Notes: generated from the letters alone by a model not told the origin. DNA of 37,697 nucleotides from Rhodospirillales bacterium (GCA_016185145.1 JACPOB010000148.1:1-37697), one strand, 5' to 3'; positions 6,922 through 14,026 are shown, counted from the first letter of the stretch. Made by a program: numbers and translations.

Positions 6922-8213
6922 CACCCAGTCTGCTGCTTGGCTGTTAGTGTGCCGATCGGCAGTTGGTCGACAACCTGCCGCCGCACTTCCGGCACGTCGT
7001 GAGCATAGGCCATGTAGCTCTCGACCGTGAGCCAGCCGCCCTGGTCCATGCCGACGCGCACCGGCGCACGTAAGGCCATCATCGTGGTGGCTAGCAAGTG
7101 ACGGAACCAGTGTTGCGTCACTTGATGCATCAGCTTGATATCGTTCCAGGCCGTTCCGGCTTCGGCGCGAGCCTCGGCGATGCGGGCCTGACTGCGCAGC
7201 TCGAGGCAGCGGGCGAGCGCCAGGCGACGGCGTGCCATGACGGCCTTGCGCTTGGCGTTGTTGAAGGCGGTGCGGTTGTGCCCGCTGAGCTGGTTTTCCG
7301 TCTTGTAGGGCTTGCCCGCCTTGGTCAGGAAGAGCGGGCCTTCGCGGTCCCCCAGGCGGCCGCGGCGCTTCAAGTACTGGCGGATCGCCTCGCCGGCGGC
7401 CGGGTGCAAGGATGCCGTCACCGGCTCCCCGGACTTGGTGGTCGGGAAGGTGATCTGCTCGCGACCAGGTGCGAGCACGGTGTCGCACAGTCGCGGTTTG
7501 AGGACGGCCGTGGCGCGCTGGCCGGTGCTCCATTCGACCCAGAGCTGCGGCTTCAAGTGCCAGCCGGCATTTCCGATGATCAGCATGATCAGGTCCGGTC
7601 GAAGCTCGGCAACGCGCCGGCGCTGCCGATGCTTGGGCTTCCGTGCCGTGGCATCCCGCTCGAAATGCGGCATGGTCTTCTCGGTGATCCACCGCCGCGG
7701 CCTGGCGTGACACCAGTTGATGAAGGACATGAAGCCGTTGAGGTACCGCTCGCGCGTCGAGGGTACTGCGTCCTGGGTCTCGGCTTCGACGAAAGACACC
7801 CACTCTTCAGCAAGGATATCGCTCATTAGGCGCACGCCGAAGCGCTTGGCGATGGCCTTGGTCATCGCCACCTCGCGCCAGCTAGGCTTGCGGCCGTGCT
7901 TACGCGGCCGCTTGAGCCAGCGCTCTACCGCGATGGAAAGGGGACGACTGGGCTGGCGGCCGTGGATGATCTCTTGGCGCGCCTCGAGGGCCCAGGTGTC
8001 CCGGAGCGTCTCGGCGTCGGCGAGGGTCTCGGCGAGTGCGGGAAGGCCAGTACCCTTTCTAATGCGGCATGAGCGTCGCCTGCCGTCAGGGGTTGATACG
8101 CGGACGGTGCCGTGGACATGCCAGAAGCCATCGCGCTCGACGATGCGCAGGCCCGGCGACCGCTTTCGCAGACGATTTCGGCCTCGAGAGCCCGATATTC
8201 CCCTTCCGACCAT
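6921..8213 (-). CDS. int: Tyrosine recombinase (ICE integrase)
   Basis: This 430-residue phage-type integrase would integrate and excise the ICE at tRNA-Arg. The N-terminal arm-binding region has the Y/F-W-H-V-H-G-T strand near residue 30, followed by a SAM-like core-binding domain at about 95-175. The catalytic domain shows Arg233 in S-T-G-Q-R-A, His368 and Arg371 in H-W-F-R-H, and the nucleophile, probably Tyr403, in M-A-Y-A-H-D. It points towards the att core about 640 bp away, the usual arrangement. The start at 8213 overlaps the upstream excisionase-like frame. Conserved sequence begins around residue 20, so a slightly later start cannot be excluded. Confidence 0.93.
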   Translation of the reverse strand: MVGRGISGSRGRNRLRKRSPGLRIVERDGFWHVHGTVRVSTPDGRRRSCRIRKGTGLPALAETLADAETLRDTWALEARQEIIHGRQPSRPLSIAVERWLKRPRKHGRKPSWREVAMTKAIAKRFGVRLMSDILAEEWVSFVEAETQDAVPSTRERYLNGFMSFINWCHARPRRWITEKTMPHFERDATARKPKHRQRRRVAELRPDLIMLIIGNAGWHLKPQLWVEWSTGQRATAVLKPRLCDTVLAPGREQITFPTTKSGEPVTASLHPAAGEAIRQYLKRRGRLGDREGPLFLTKAGKPYKTENQLSGHNRTAFNNAKRKAVMARRRLALARCLELRSQARIAEARAEAGTAWNDIKLMHQVTQHWFRHLLATTMMALRAPVRVGMDQGGWLTVESYMAYAHDVPEVRRQVVDQLPIGTLTAKQQTG

Positions 8214-8398
8214 CGCTTGGACCTGCCGACGAAGTGGTGATGCTGCAACCGCTGCTGGTGCACCGGCTTGCGGCTGTCCTCAGTCAGGAGAGCTTGCAGC
8301 CAGCGCAGCGACTTGCCAAGTCGCTGCGCTACCAGTTCAGCTGGCTGATGCTCTCGACCGATAGACTCGACAGTGCCAGTGAGGTCCAAGGAGGTCAT
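7925..8398 (-). CDS. Small helix-turn-helix (excisionase/AlpA-like) gene overlapping the integrase
   Basis: The first 80 or so residues of this 157-codon frame look genuine. They include a helix-turn-helix-like segment, A-E-L-V-A-Q-R-L-G-K-S-L-R-W-L, then D-S-R-K-P-V and a C-terminal helix R-W-S-E-G-E-Y-R-A-L-E-A-E-I. Similar small DNA-binding proteins often precede integrase genes in alphaproteobacterial islands. From about residue 85 on, the frame runs antiparallel in meaning to the integrase coding sequence (a different frame of the same strand) and has shadow composition, so a stop codon seems to have been lost or the genes overlap deeply. I see no good ribosome-binding site. Confidence 0.5.
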   Translation of the reverse strand: MTSLDLTGTVESIGREHQPAELVAQRLGKSLRWLQALLTEDSRKPVHQQRLQHHHFVGRSKRWSEGEYRALEAEIVCESGRRACASSSAMASGMSTAPSAYQPLTAGDAHAALERVLAFPHSPRPSPTPRRSGTPGPSRRAKRSSTAASPVVPFPSR

Positions 8399-8615
8399 GG
8401 GCGGCCATTCGCAGAAGCGGCAGAGATGCGTCGGGGGTCTCGGCTCCCAAACGGTGCGCAGCTAGAAATGAGGCCTGTAACCGACACGATCAATCAGCGA
8501 TCAACATCTCAGGAGGCTGGGGCGCGCGAGGGCCTATTCCTGACGGCATAAGTGCGCGTGCAGCGGCCGCGAAGATACCTGGGCGCGTGGTAGCGCTATG
8601 TTTGCGGTGGAGCGA

Positions 8616-8840
8616 TCACCGCTTTCTGGGCGGCCGCATGAGCTCAAGGTAGCTGACGCCCAGAGCGGAGGCGATCTCATAGACCGTCACGACAGTCGGA
8701 TTCCGATTACCTTGTTCCAAGCCGCTGACGTACTGCTGGCTGAAGCCGGAAATCTCCGCGAACTTCTCCTGGGTCAGGCCCTTTCTCAGCCTGATGCGCC
8801 GAACATTCCGCCCCACCAGCTTGCGCATGTCCATGCGCAC
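8616..8840 (-). CDS. qseC: XRE-family repressor, QseC-like
   Basis: This 74-residue protein is essentially one XRE helix-turn-helix domain: R-L-R-K-G-L-T-Q-E-K-F-A-E at about residues 18-30, then S-Q-Q-Y-V-S-G-L-E-Q-G-N-R-N-P-T. It is transcribed away from a DUF2285 gene at 9029, and that gene is followed by traR and traI. In ICEMlSymR7A the small XRE protein QseC is divergent from qseM, which encodes the DUF2285 antiactivator, and controls both promoters as a switch. The arrangement here is the same, so QseC is the likely identity. An AT-rich palindrome at 8861-8880 directly upstream is its probable operator. Confidence 0.75.
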   Translation of the reverse strand: MRMDMRKLVGRNVRRIRLRKGLTQEKFAEISGFSQQYVSGLEQGNRNPTVVTVYEIASALGVSYLELMRPPRKR

Positions 8841-8860
8841 AAGTCAGCGGGATACACACT

Positions 8861-8880
8861 ATAAAGTTTATCAACTATAT
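8861..8880. promoter_or_regulatory. Operator-like palindrome in the qseC-qseM divergent region
   Basis: ATAAAGTT-TATC-AACTATAT is an inverted repeat with 8-bp arms (one mismatch) and a 4-bp spacer. It sits 20 bp upstream of the XRE gene in a conspicuous AT-rich island within GC-rich DNA, which fits a promoter with an overlapping repressor site. The repeat is seen directly. Binding by the XRE protein is inferred. Confidence 0.5.
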
Positions 8881-8952
8881 TATGTATTGCGTCTGTGTGC
8901 CGCGAGGAAGTGGCGTGGATCACCACCGCTTCTATCCACATCGGCAACGCTC

Positions 8953-8992
8953 ATGTCACTGGCCAGCCGAGTCTGAGTTCGTACAGTGACAT
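8953..8992. promoter_or_regulatory. Long-spaced inverted repeat upstream of qseM
   Basis: ATGTCACTG (8953-8961) and CAGTGACAT (8984-8992) are perfect 9-bp inverted arms separated by 22 bp, in the leader of the DUF2285 gene that starts at 9029. The related sequence TGTCACTGG also occurs at 9428-9436 upstream of traR. This may be a two-site operator or a leader hairpin that affects translation. Confidence 0.4.
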
Positions 8993-9028
8993 CGACAGGG
9001 TCTGGGAAGATCAGCAGGGGAGGTCGCA

Positions 9029-9295
9029 ATGGTGGCTCGGCGCCACAATCAACCGATTGCCGACGAAGTCCCTTGGTCAGAGTCGATCACGCCTTACGAC
9101 GAGGCGCATTTGGTCGTTTACCTTCGCCTGCTCGACGCGAGCGCTGACGGGGCGAGCGCGGACGAGATGGCTCAGATCGTTCTCGGCATCGATCCGGCCA
9201 GAGAGCCGCAGCGGGCCGAGCGTGCGGTAGACAGCCAACTGCGCCGCGCCCGCTGGATGAGCAAGGTCGGCTACCGCCAGCTGCTGCGCGACTGA
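9029..9295 (+). CDS. qseM: DUF2285 protein, QseM-like antiactivator
   Basis: This 88-residue protein is a stand-alone DUF2285 domain: H-L-V-V-Y-L-R-L-L-D-A, D-E-M-A-Q-I-V-L-G-I-D-P and the C-terminal R-A-R-W-M-S-K-V-G-Y-R-Q-L-L. In ICEMlSymR7A the short DUF2285 protein QseM binds both TraR and the excision activator FseA and keeps transfer off in most cells. Size, divergent XRE partner and position directly before traR all agree with that role. A strong ribosome-binding site (GGGGAGG) lies about 5 bp before the ATG. Its C-terminal motif is shared with the FseA-like protein at 11068-11878. Confidence 0.78.
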   Translation: MVARRHNQPIADEVPWSESITPYDEAHLVVYLRLLDASADGASADEMAQIVLGIDPAREPQRAERAVDSQLRRARWMSKVGYRQLLRD

Positions 9296-9495
9296 CCCAC
9301 TCCACGTCGCCGATATCACTGGGGCGGCGCGAAACCGAACTGTCATATTGCTCATTTCTGTCGATATTCCGGTCGCAGTCGAAAGATCTTTTCCCGCACA
9401 GATGCATGGCACAATTGCACGCCGCCTTGTCACTGGCGCGGCAGCGGCGGCCTGCATGAAGAGATCGGTTGCCATCCTTCCGATGGGGCCAAGCG

Positions 9496-10224
9496 ATGCG
9501 CCAGCTCGTCATCCAGACCTTCATCGACCGACTGTCCGCAAGCACGGATTACGCCGAGTTGCGGTCCACCTTCGCCGACGCCGCGGCTGCGTTCGACCTG
9601 CATTCTTTCGCTTATTTGTCCTTGCCACGCCGGCCCAACGACAAGCCGCTCCTCATCTCCACCTATCCCACCAAATGGACCGACCACTACCTTGAAAGCC
9701 GCTACGAGCGGCTCGATCCGGTGGTCCTTCGAGCCCGGCACGGGAAGGAGCCATTCGAATGGGGCCTGGGCGTGGCAGGCATGAGGCTCTCCAAGCGACA
9801 GCAGCAATTGTTCGACGAGGCCGCCCGGTTCGACATCCGCTGCGGCTTCACCATCCCCGTCCATGGGAGCCGCGGGCCGGCTGCCGCGATCACCTTCGCC
9901 TCCAACGAGCGCCATCCGGCATTCTGCCGCGGCATCGAGCGGCACGGTGAAGCGCTGCAGGTGATGGCGGGCCTTTACCATGCCCACATACGTCGCACCT
10001 TCTTCGCCAGCCGCATTGTTGACGGCGTCTCGCTCTCGCCGCGCGAGTTCGAGTGCCTGAGCTGGGCGGCCTTGGGCAAGTCTGCGGGAGTCACGGCGGA
10101 CATCCTCGGCATCAGGCGTCGTACCGCGGTCTTCCATCTGGAAAACGCCAAGCAGAAGCTTGGCGTCCACACCATCTTGGAGGCCGTCGCGCGCTACTCG
10201 GCGTCGATCCGTAGCAGGCCCTGA
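9496..10224 (+). CDS. traR: TraR-like LuxR-family quorum-sensing activator
   Basis: This 242-residue regulator has an N-terminal acyl-homoserine-lactone-binding domain with the conserved Trp61, Tyr65, Asp74-Pro75 and Trp89. A GerE-type DNA-binding domain occupies about residues 175-240 (L-S-P-R-E-F-E-C-L-S-W-A-A-L-G-K-S, then V-F-H-L-E-N-A-K-Q-K-L). An in-frame TTG at 9469 exists, but the ATG at 9496 gives the usual TraR length. It should bind the lux-type box at 10246-10263 and activate traI and the downstream fseA genes. The context between qseM and traI supports transfer control rather than host quorum sensing. Confidence 0.9.
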   Translation: MRQLVIQTFIDRLSASTDYAELRSTFADAAAAFDLHSFAYLSLPRRPNDKPLLISTYPTKWTDHYLESRYERLDPVVLRARHGKEPFEWGLGVAGMRLSKRQQQLFDEAARFDIRCGFTIPVHGSRGPAAAITFASNERHPAFCRGIERHGEALQVMAGLYHAHIRRTFFASRIVDGVSLSPREFECLSWAALGKSAGVTADILGIRRRTAVFHLENAKQKLGVHTILEAVARYSASIRSRP

Positions 10225-10245
10225 CACGGCCAGCGCCCCGTCAAC

Positions 10246-10263
10246 CCTGTGCACGTGTACAGG
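10246..10263 (+). promoter_or_regulatory. lux/tra box upstream of traI
   Basis: CCTGTGCACGTGTACAGG is an 18-bp dyad whose halves differ at a single symmetric position. That is the length and form of LuxR-family binding sites. It lies between the traR stop and the traI start (61 bp upstream of the ATG), where TraR would activate traI and the genes behind it. I found no second copy upstream of fseA, so fseA probably depends on this promoter. Confidence 0.75.
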
Positions 10264-10323
10264 GCTGCGCCGGCCCAATTCATTGCCTTCCAATGTCGCG
10301 GCCTGTTCAGCCAGGAGGTGACC

Positions 10324-10956
10324 ATGATGCAGCTCATCAGCCAGGATCATTATGGTGAGTTCATGGAAGAGCTCGCCGACATGCACCGCCTGCGCTACCG
10401 CGTTTTCAAGCAGCGGCTCGCCTGGGACGTCGAGGTCAGTGGCGATCTGGAGATCGACCAGTTCGACGCCCTGCACCCTGTCTATCTCCTTCAGCGGGGT
10501 CGCGACGGCCGCGTCCGGGGCTGCGTGCGCCTGCTGCCTTCCACCGGTCCCACGATGCTGCGCGAGACCTTTGGCAGTCTCCTGAACGGCGAAGCGGCAC
10601 CCGCCAGCCCGAGCATCTGGGAGAGCAGCCGCTTCGCCCTCGACCTGCGCCAAGACGCAGCCGCCGCGGTGAGCGGCATCGCCAAGGCGACCTATGAACT
10701 GTTCATCGGCATGGTCGAGTTCGGCCTGGCGCGGGGCCTCACTGCCATCGTCACCGTCACGGATCTCAGGATGGAACGCATTCTGCGGCGGGCTGCCTGG
10801 CCTCTAAGACGAATTGGAATCCCTTACCCGATCGGCACCACCAAGGCCATCGCGGGCTACCTCGAGATCTCCCATGAGGCCCTCGGCCGCCTGCGTCGCG
10901 AGGGTGGTCTCGAGCGGCCGGTTCTGTGGGCGCCGGTCGCGCTGGCCATGGCCTAG
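10324..10956 (+). CDS. traI: TraI-like acyl-homoserine-lactone synthase (LuxI family)
   Basis: LuxI enzymes make acyl-homoserine lactones from S-adenosylmethionine and acyl-ACP. The 210-residue protein has the invariant N-terminal pattern M-H-R-L-R-Y-R-V-F-K-Q-R-L-A-W near residues 20-34, then D-Q-F-D, a G-R-V-R-G-C-V-R-L-L strand and E-S-S-R-F-A-L-D near residue 102. All are typical of active synthases. An AGGAGGTG ribosome-binding site directly precedes the ATG pair at 10324/10327; an in-frame extension to 10249 would run through the lux box and is rejected. It should supply the ligand for TraR. The fseA-like gene follows after 111 bp. Confidence 0.92.
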   Translation: MMQLISQDHYGEFMEELADMHRLRYRVFKQRLAWDVEVSGDLEIDQFDALHPVYLLQRGRDGRVRGCVRLLPSTGPTMLRETFGSLLNGEAAPASPSIWESSRFALDLRQDAAAAVSGIAKATYELFIGMVEFGLARGLTAIVTVTDLRMERILRRAAWPLRRIGIPYPIGTTKAIAGYLEISHEALGRLRREGGLERPVLWAPVALAMA

Positions 10957-11040
10957 ATCTCTCTCATCACACCGCAAGGAGGTCAATCCGGCGAGACGAG
11001 TCCGTCGGCACGATACTTGGGGACGGCGTCCGGCGGTCTG

Positions 11041-11058
11041 CCTCGCCATAGAGCGAGG
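11041..11058 (+). promoter_or_regulatory. Hairpin in the fseA leader
   Basis: CCTCGC-CATAGA-GCGAGG forms a perfect 6-bp stem with a 6-base loop, ending ten bases before the fseA ATG at 11068. The 3' arm and following bases (GCGAGGGAG) contain the likely ribosome-binding site, so folding could lower translation initiation. It has no T-tract and does not look like a terminator. Confidence 0.4.
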
Positions 11059-11067
11059 GAGCCCTCG

Positions 11068-11878
11068 ATGTCCAGTCGTCCCCCAGTCCATGATGAACCG
11101 CCCTGGCATCGCCTCGATGCGTATGACTACACGGATGCGCTGCCCAAGCGCGCCTGGGCGTGGGAATTCCTGCGGCGCGATCCAGACTTTCAGCGCGAGT
11201 GGGCCGGCATCGGCCCAGCGGTTTCCCTCGAGCGGCGACGGCATCTGACCCTTTTGAGGGCCAGCCGTCCGCTCGACGATCTGCAGCCGTGGGGCCTGCT
11301 TTTTCGCAGATGCGCCCGAGCGCAATGCGACGGTCGCCACGGTGTTCTGGCGCCCCGAGGCGTGTCCTCACGTCATGCCGCTGAAGGCTGTCCCAGCCGA
11401 CTCGTCGGCAAGACTCTCGCTCGGCACCCTGCGCCATTCAACGACGCTGCTGCTCCTGCCAGACGGCTCCCAGCACCTGTTGGCGCGCGATCAAGGCCGA
11501 AGTCTGCAGTTGGCGGTCCAAGGGTCAAGCCTGCTCGAGCCCGTCAGTCTGCGGACTGACGCCCTCTTCGAGGGGCGACATTTACGCGCTCGGCTGGCGG
11601 CGCTCGAGGGTCTCAACGCCCTGGTCAACACACAGCACTTGCCCGATCACCTCTTCCCCATCGACCCGAGGTCACGCCGATTGCGCCACGTTCTGCAAGC
11701 GCTCGACGGCTTCCTGGCGGGCGCCACGTACCGTGAAATCGCCGTCGCTCTGTTCGGCGAAGCACGCGTTCTGGCGGACTGGTCGGACGCGCGACGCCAT
11801 CTGTTCGACCACGTACGCCGAGCGGTCCAACGTGGTCGCTACCTGATGAACGGCGGCTATCGAAGCCTGCTTCTCTAA
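11068..11878 (+). CDS. fseA: FseA-like excision activator (two frames, candidate +1 frameshift)
   Basis: The N-terminal part starts at ATG 11068 in frame 1 and contains a DUF6499-like segment (Y-D-Y-T-D-A-L-P-K-R-A-W-A-W-E-F-L-R-R-D-P). It reaches P-W-G-L-L-F at 11287-11304. The C-terminal DUF2285 part is in the +1 frame (A-D-A-P-E-R-N-A-T-V from 11306, ending Y-R-S-L-L-L at 11878). In ICEMlSymR7A two adjacent frames of exactly this kind (msi172 and msi171) are fused by programmed +1 ribosomal frameshifting into FseA, which activates the excisionase gene rdfS. The location after traI and before the rdfS-like gene is the same. Read without a shift, frame 1 continues for about 85 codons with poor coding character. 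A simple frameshift mutation is the alternative. Confidence 0.75.
11299..11305 (+). other. Candidate +1 programmed frameshift site in fseA
   Basis: The zero frame reads GGC-CTG-CTT-TTT-CGC. Slipping forward one base on the five-T run gives TTT or TTC and then GCA-GAT-GCG in the DUF2285 frame, and the predicted protein continues smoothly across the junction. The position, direction and T-rich slippery character agree with the known FseA frameshift in M. loti. Confidence 0.65.
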
Positions 11879-11922
11879 CGTCGCGTGGGCGGCGTCGTCC
11901 GTTCTCTGCGGCCTTGGCAGTG

Positions 11923-12010
11923 TGGCGAAAACGCTCCGAGAAGTCTTCGCCAGTCCCCGGCCATCGCTTGCGCGCCCATCGTGCCCCTGAGGGCGACGAC
12001 CTGCGTCGTC
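11923..12010. promoter_or_regulatory. Inverted repeats in the rdfS promoter region
   Basis: The 161-bp gap between the fseA and rdfS genes has two dyads. TGGCGAA (11923-11929) pairs with TTCGCCA (11946-11952), with centres 23 bp apart, close to two helical turns. GACGAC-CTGC-GTCGTC lies at 11995-12010. Either could be the binding site of the FseA-like activator, which in M. loti acts on this promoter. I see no lux box here. Confidence 0.35.
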
Positions 12011-12039
12011 ACCTCCCGATCACTCTGATGAGGGCACCT

Positions 12040-12270
12040 ATGGACGACGATGCCTTCCGGGCCGCTAACGCGAAGAAGGGCAGCCCGTTCCTCAACACAG
12101 CGCAGGCTGCGCACTACGTCGGCCTCTCGCCGCGCACCTTCGAACGCATGCGCCGCACGGGCCGCGGCCCGCGCTTTCGCAAGCACGGCCGCTACGTGCG
12201 CTATCACATCGCCGACCTCGACGCCTGGTCGGAAGAGCGCGCCCGCACCACGGTGAACACCGATGCCTAG
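12040..12270 (+). CDS. rdfS: RdfS-like recombination directionality factor (excisionase)
   Basis: This 76-residue AlpA/MerR-type winged helix protein would bend att DNA and drive the integrase towards excision. The domain covers about residues 14-65: F-L-N-T-A-Q-A-A-H-Y-V-G-L-S-P-R-T-F-E-R, then G-P-R-F-R-K-H-G-R-Y-V-R-Y and D-L-D-A-W, the standard helix_turn_helix_17 pattern. The ATG at 12040 follows GAGGG at 12029-12033; an ATG four codons earlier is possible. Its 3' end overlaps traF by 8 bp. The order rdfS-traF-transglycosylase-relaxase matches the excision/transfer operon of ICEMlSymR7A. Confidence 0.85.
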   Translation: MDDDAFRAANAKKGSPFLNTAQAAHYVGLSPRTFERMRRTGRGPRFRKHGRYVRYHIADLDAWSEERARTTVNTDA

Positions 12271-12775
12271 CCGGCCCGCTCTCCGCGTGGCCGCGCTCTC
12301 CGCGCTCGGCCTGGCCGCGCTGGCAGGCGCCGCGCTCAGGCCTCCAGTGCCGTTTCTGGTGTGGAATGCCAGTGCTAGCGCGCCTCTCGGACTTTACCGC
12401 GTCGAGCACACGGGAGCGCTGAGCAGGGGCGATCTCGTTCTGGCCTGGCCGCCCGAGAGTGCCCGGAGATTCGCCGCCGAGCGTGGCTATCTCCCCGAAA
12501 CCGTGCCGCTCATCAAGCGCGTCGCAGCAGTGGCGGGAGACAGGGTCTGCGCCAGTCGAAGGCTCATCCTGATCAACGGCGACGTCGTGGCGACCCTGCT
12601 GGCGGCCGACCGCCAAGGCCGGCCTTTGCCTGGCTGGACGGGGTGCCGCGACCTCGCCGCGGACGAAGTATTCGTGTTGATGGGCGAGGTCCCGCAGTCG
12701 TTCGACGGCCGATACTTCGGGCCAATTCAGACGTCCGCGATCCTGGGCAGGCTGGTGCCACTATGGACCCGGTGA
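12263..12775 (+). CDS. traF: TraF-like S26 signal peptidase for pilin maturation
   Basis: TraF proteases of P-type systems process and cyclise the TrbC pilin. The 170-residue protein has an N-terminal membrane helix (about residues 7-27), the catalytic serine Ser39 in S-A-S-A-P-L-G-L-Y, and the general-base lysine Lys85 in P-L-I-K-R-V-A-A-V-A-G-D. The C-terminal S-F-D-G-R-Y-F-G-P-I completes the S26 pattern. It overlaps rdfS at the start and the transglycosylase gene at the end (12763-12775), indicating tight co-translation. Its substrate would be the TrbC at 26839-27153, about 14 kb downstream. Confidence 0.92.
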   Translation: MPSRPALRVAALSALGLAALAGAALRPPVPFLVWNASASAPLGLYRVEHTGALSRGDLVLAWPPESARRFAAERGYLPETVPLIKRVAAVAGDRVCASRRLILINGDVVATLLAADRQGRPLPGWTGCRDLAADEVFVLMGEVPQSFDGRYFGPIQTSAILGRLVPLWTR

Positions 12776-13590
12776 TCGCCCTGCTCTTGTGCGGCTCGGC
12801 CTTCACCGGGTCGGCGATGAGCTGTCACGGCGAGCATGCAACCGCTGCCCGCCACGCCGTCTTGATCGAGACGGATGCCCATCGGGACTTGTCGTATCCC
12901 TACATCCTGCGGGTCGCAGACACGCCGGAGTCGGGATCATCCATCAGCAGATGGCAGGGCTTTGTCGCTGAGGCGGCGCAACGATTTGGCATTCCGCCGG
13001 CCTGGATTCACGCCGTCATGCGTGCCGAGAGCGGTGGTCAGGCGACCGTACAGGGGCGGTCGATCATCTCGCCCGCGGGAGCCATCGGGCTCATGCAGGT
13101 CATGCCCGAGACCTACGCGCAGATGCGGCGCCGCCATGGTTTGGGACCCGATCCCGCTGACCCGCGCGACAACATTCTGGCCGGCACGGCCTACTTGCGC
13201 GAGATGCTTGATCGGTTCGGCTATCCTCATCTGTTCGCCGCATACAATGCCGGTCCTGCGCGGTTTGACGCCTATCGGCGCGGCGAACAACCATTGCCCG
13301 TTGAGACCCGAGCCTACTTGGCTCGGGTCAAGGCGGACCTGTCGCATCCGGGCGACGGCCCTGTTCCGTCGTCGCAGTCGGCGCCTGTCGAGGGCCATCC
13401 AGCCCCCGATCCGCTGCTGTTCTTTCCATTGGGGCGCCGTTCGCTCCTGTTCGTGGAACCGCACGGTTCGGCGCGACCGGCCGAAGCTTCCAGGCTTGAT
13501 TCAGCACCTGCTCCGGCTCGAAACAGAGCTCTGGTCGTGTCTCCTCACAGCACGACGCCGTCGCCGCGCGACGATCAAGGACCGCCTTGA
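12763..13590 (+). CDS. Lytic transglycosylase of the transfer apparatus (VirB1/TrbN-like)
   Basis: This 275-residue protein should open peptidoglycan locally for assembly of the secretion channel. It begins with a hydrophobic signal-like segment with small residues and a cysteine (C-G-S-A-F-T-G-S-A-M-S-C). The SLT domain spans about residues 64-180: catalytic Glu89 in M-R-A-E-S-G-G, then G-A-I-G-L-M-Q-V-M-P-E-T-Y, and A-A-Y-N-A-G-P near 165. The last 80 residues are proline- and serine-rich and look disordered. The start overlaps the traF stop by 13 bp. The substantial gap before the relaxase holds the second candidate oriT. Confidence 0.9.
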   Translation: MDPVIALLLCGSAFTGSAMSCHGEHATAARHAVLIETDAHRDLSYPYILRVADTPESGSSISRWQGFVAEAAQRFGIPPAWIHAVMRAESGGQATVQGRSIISPAGAIGLMQVMPETYAQMRRRHGLGPDPADPRDNILAGTAYLREMLDRFGYPHLFAAYNAGPARFDAYRRGEQPLPVETRAYLARVKADLSHPGDGPVPSSQSAPVEGHPAPDPLLFFPLGRRSLLFVEPHGSARPAEASRLDSAPAPARNRALVVSPHSTTPSPRDDQGPP

Positions 13591-13851
13591 TCGTGAGCCA
13601 AGTGACACCGGCATTCGCGATTCAGATGACGGTCGCGAGGTTCCAATACCGCTCAATTGCCTGCGATCGACGAACCAATAGACAAAGTTCTTGCCGCGGA
13701 GAGCACTCGTAAATCCTCTTTCCTGACGCCAAATCCAACGATCAGCGGAGATCTCACGCACGCCACCGCTGCTCGGCCCGCAAATCCATCGATGACGCCA
13801 CAGAGTAGGCGAGCGTAGGTGGGATGGCCCACAGGATCAGAATCGCGGCAC

Positions 13852-13899
13852 GGCAAGATAAAAGGCTCCCTCCAACGGTCGCCAAGGTCTTGTCTGCAC
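13852..13899 (-). other. oriT: Candidate oriT upstream of RlxS, in a 436-bp non-coding gap
   Basis: The gap 13591-14026 has no credible gene. Within it, GGCAAGATAAA (13852-13862; minus strand TTTATCTTGCC) and TGTCTGCAC (13891-13899) repeat the two motifs found before the other relaxase at 1137-1195. The distance between them is 28 bp here and 39 bp there. TATCTTG|CC on the minus strand resembles the P-type nic consensus. No strong hairpin abuts the motif in this copy, unlike the first. Confidence 0.5.
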
Positions 13900-14026
13900 A
13901 TCGGTTTTGAAGGAGGCAAGAGCGACCGTGTTCCTCCAATACGGCCACAAGTCCTTGATCTGGTTGGGGTCGAAGCCTCCACGCCGGCGATCGGCTACGA
14001 AGCGGCGTTATCGCTGTGAGGTTTCC

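Noticed and set aside
10249..10323. Longer traI start at 10249
   Set aside because: It would place the lux box inside the coding region. The AGGAGGTG site and LuxI family length support 10324.
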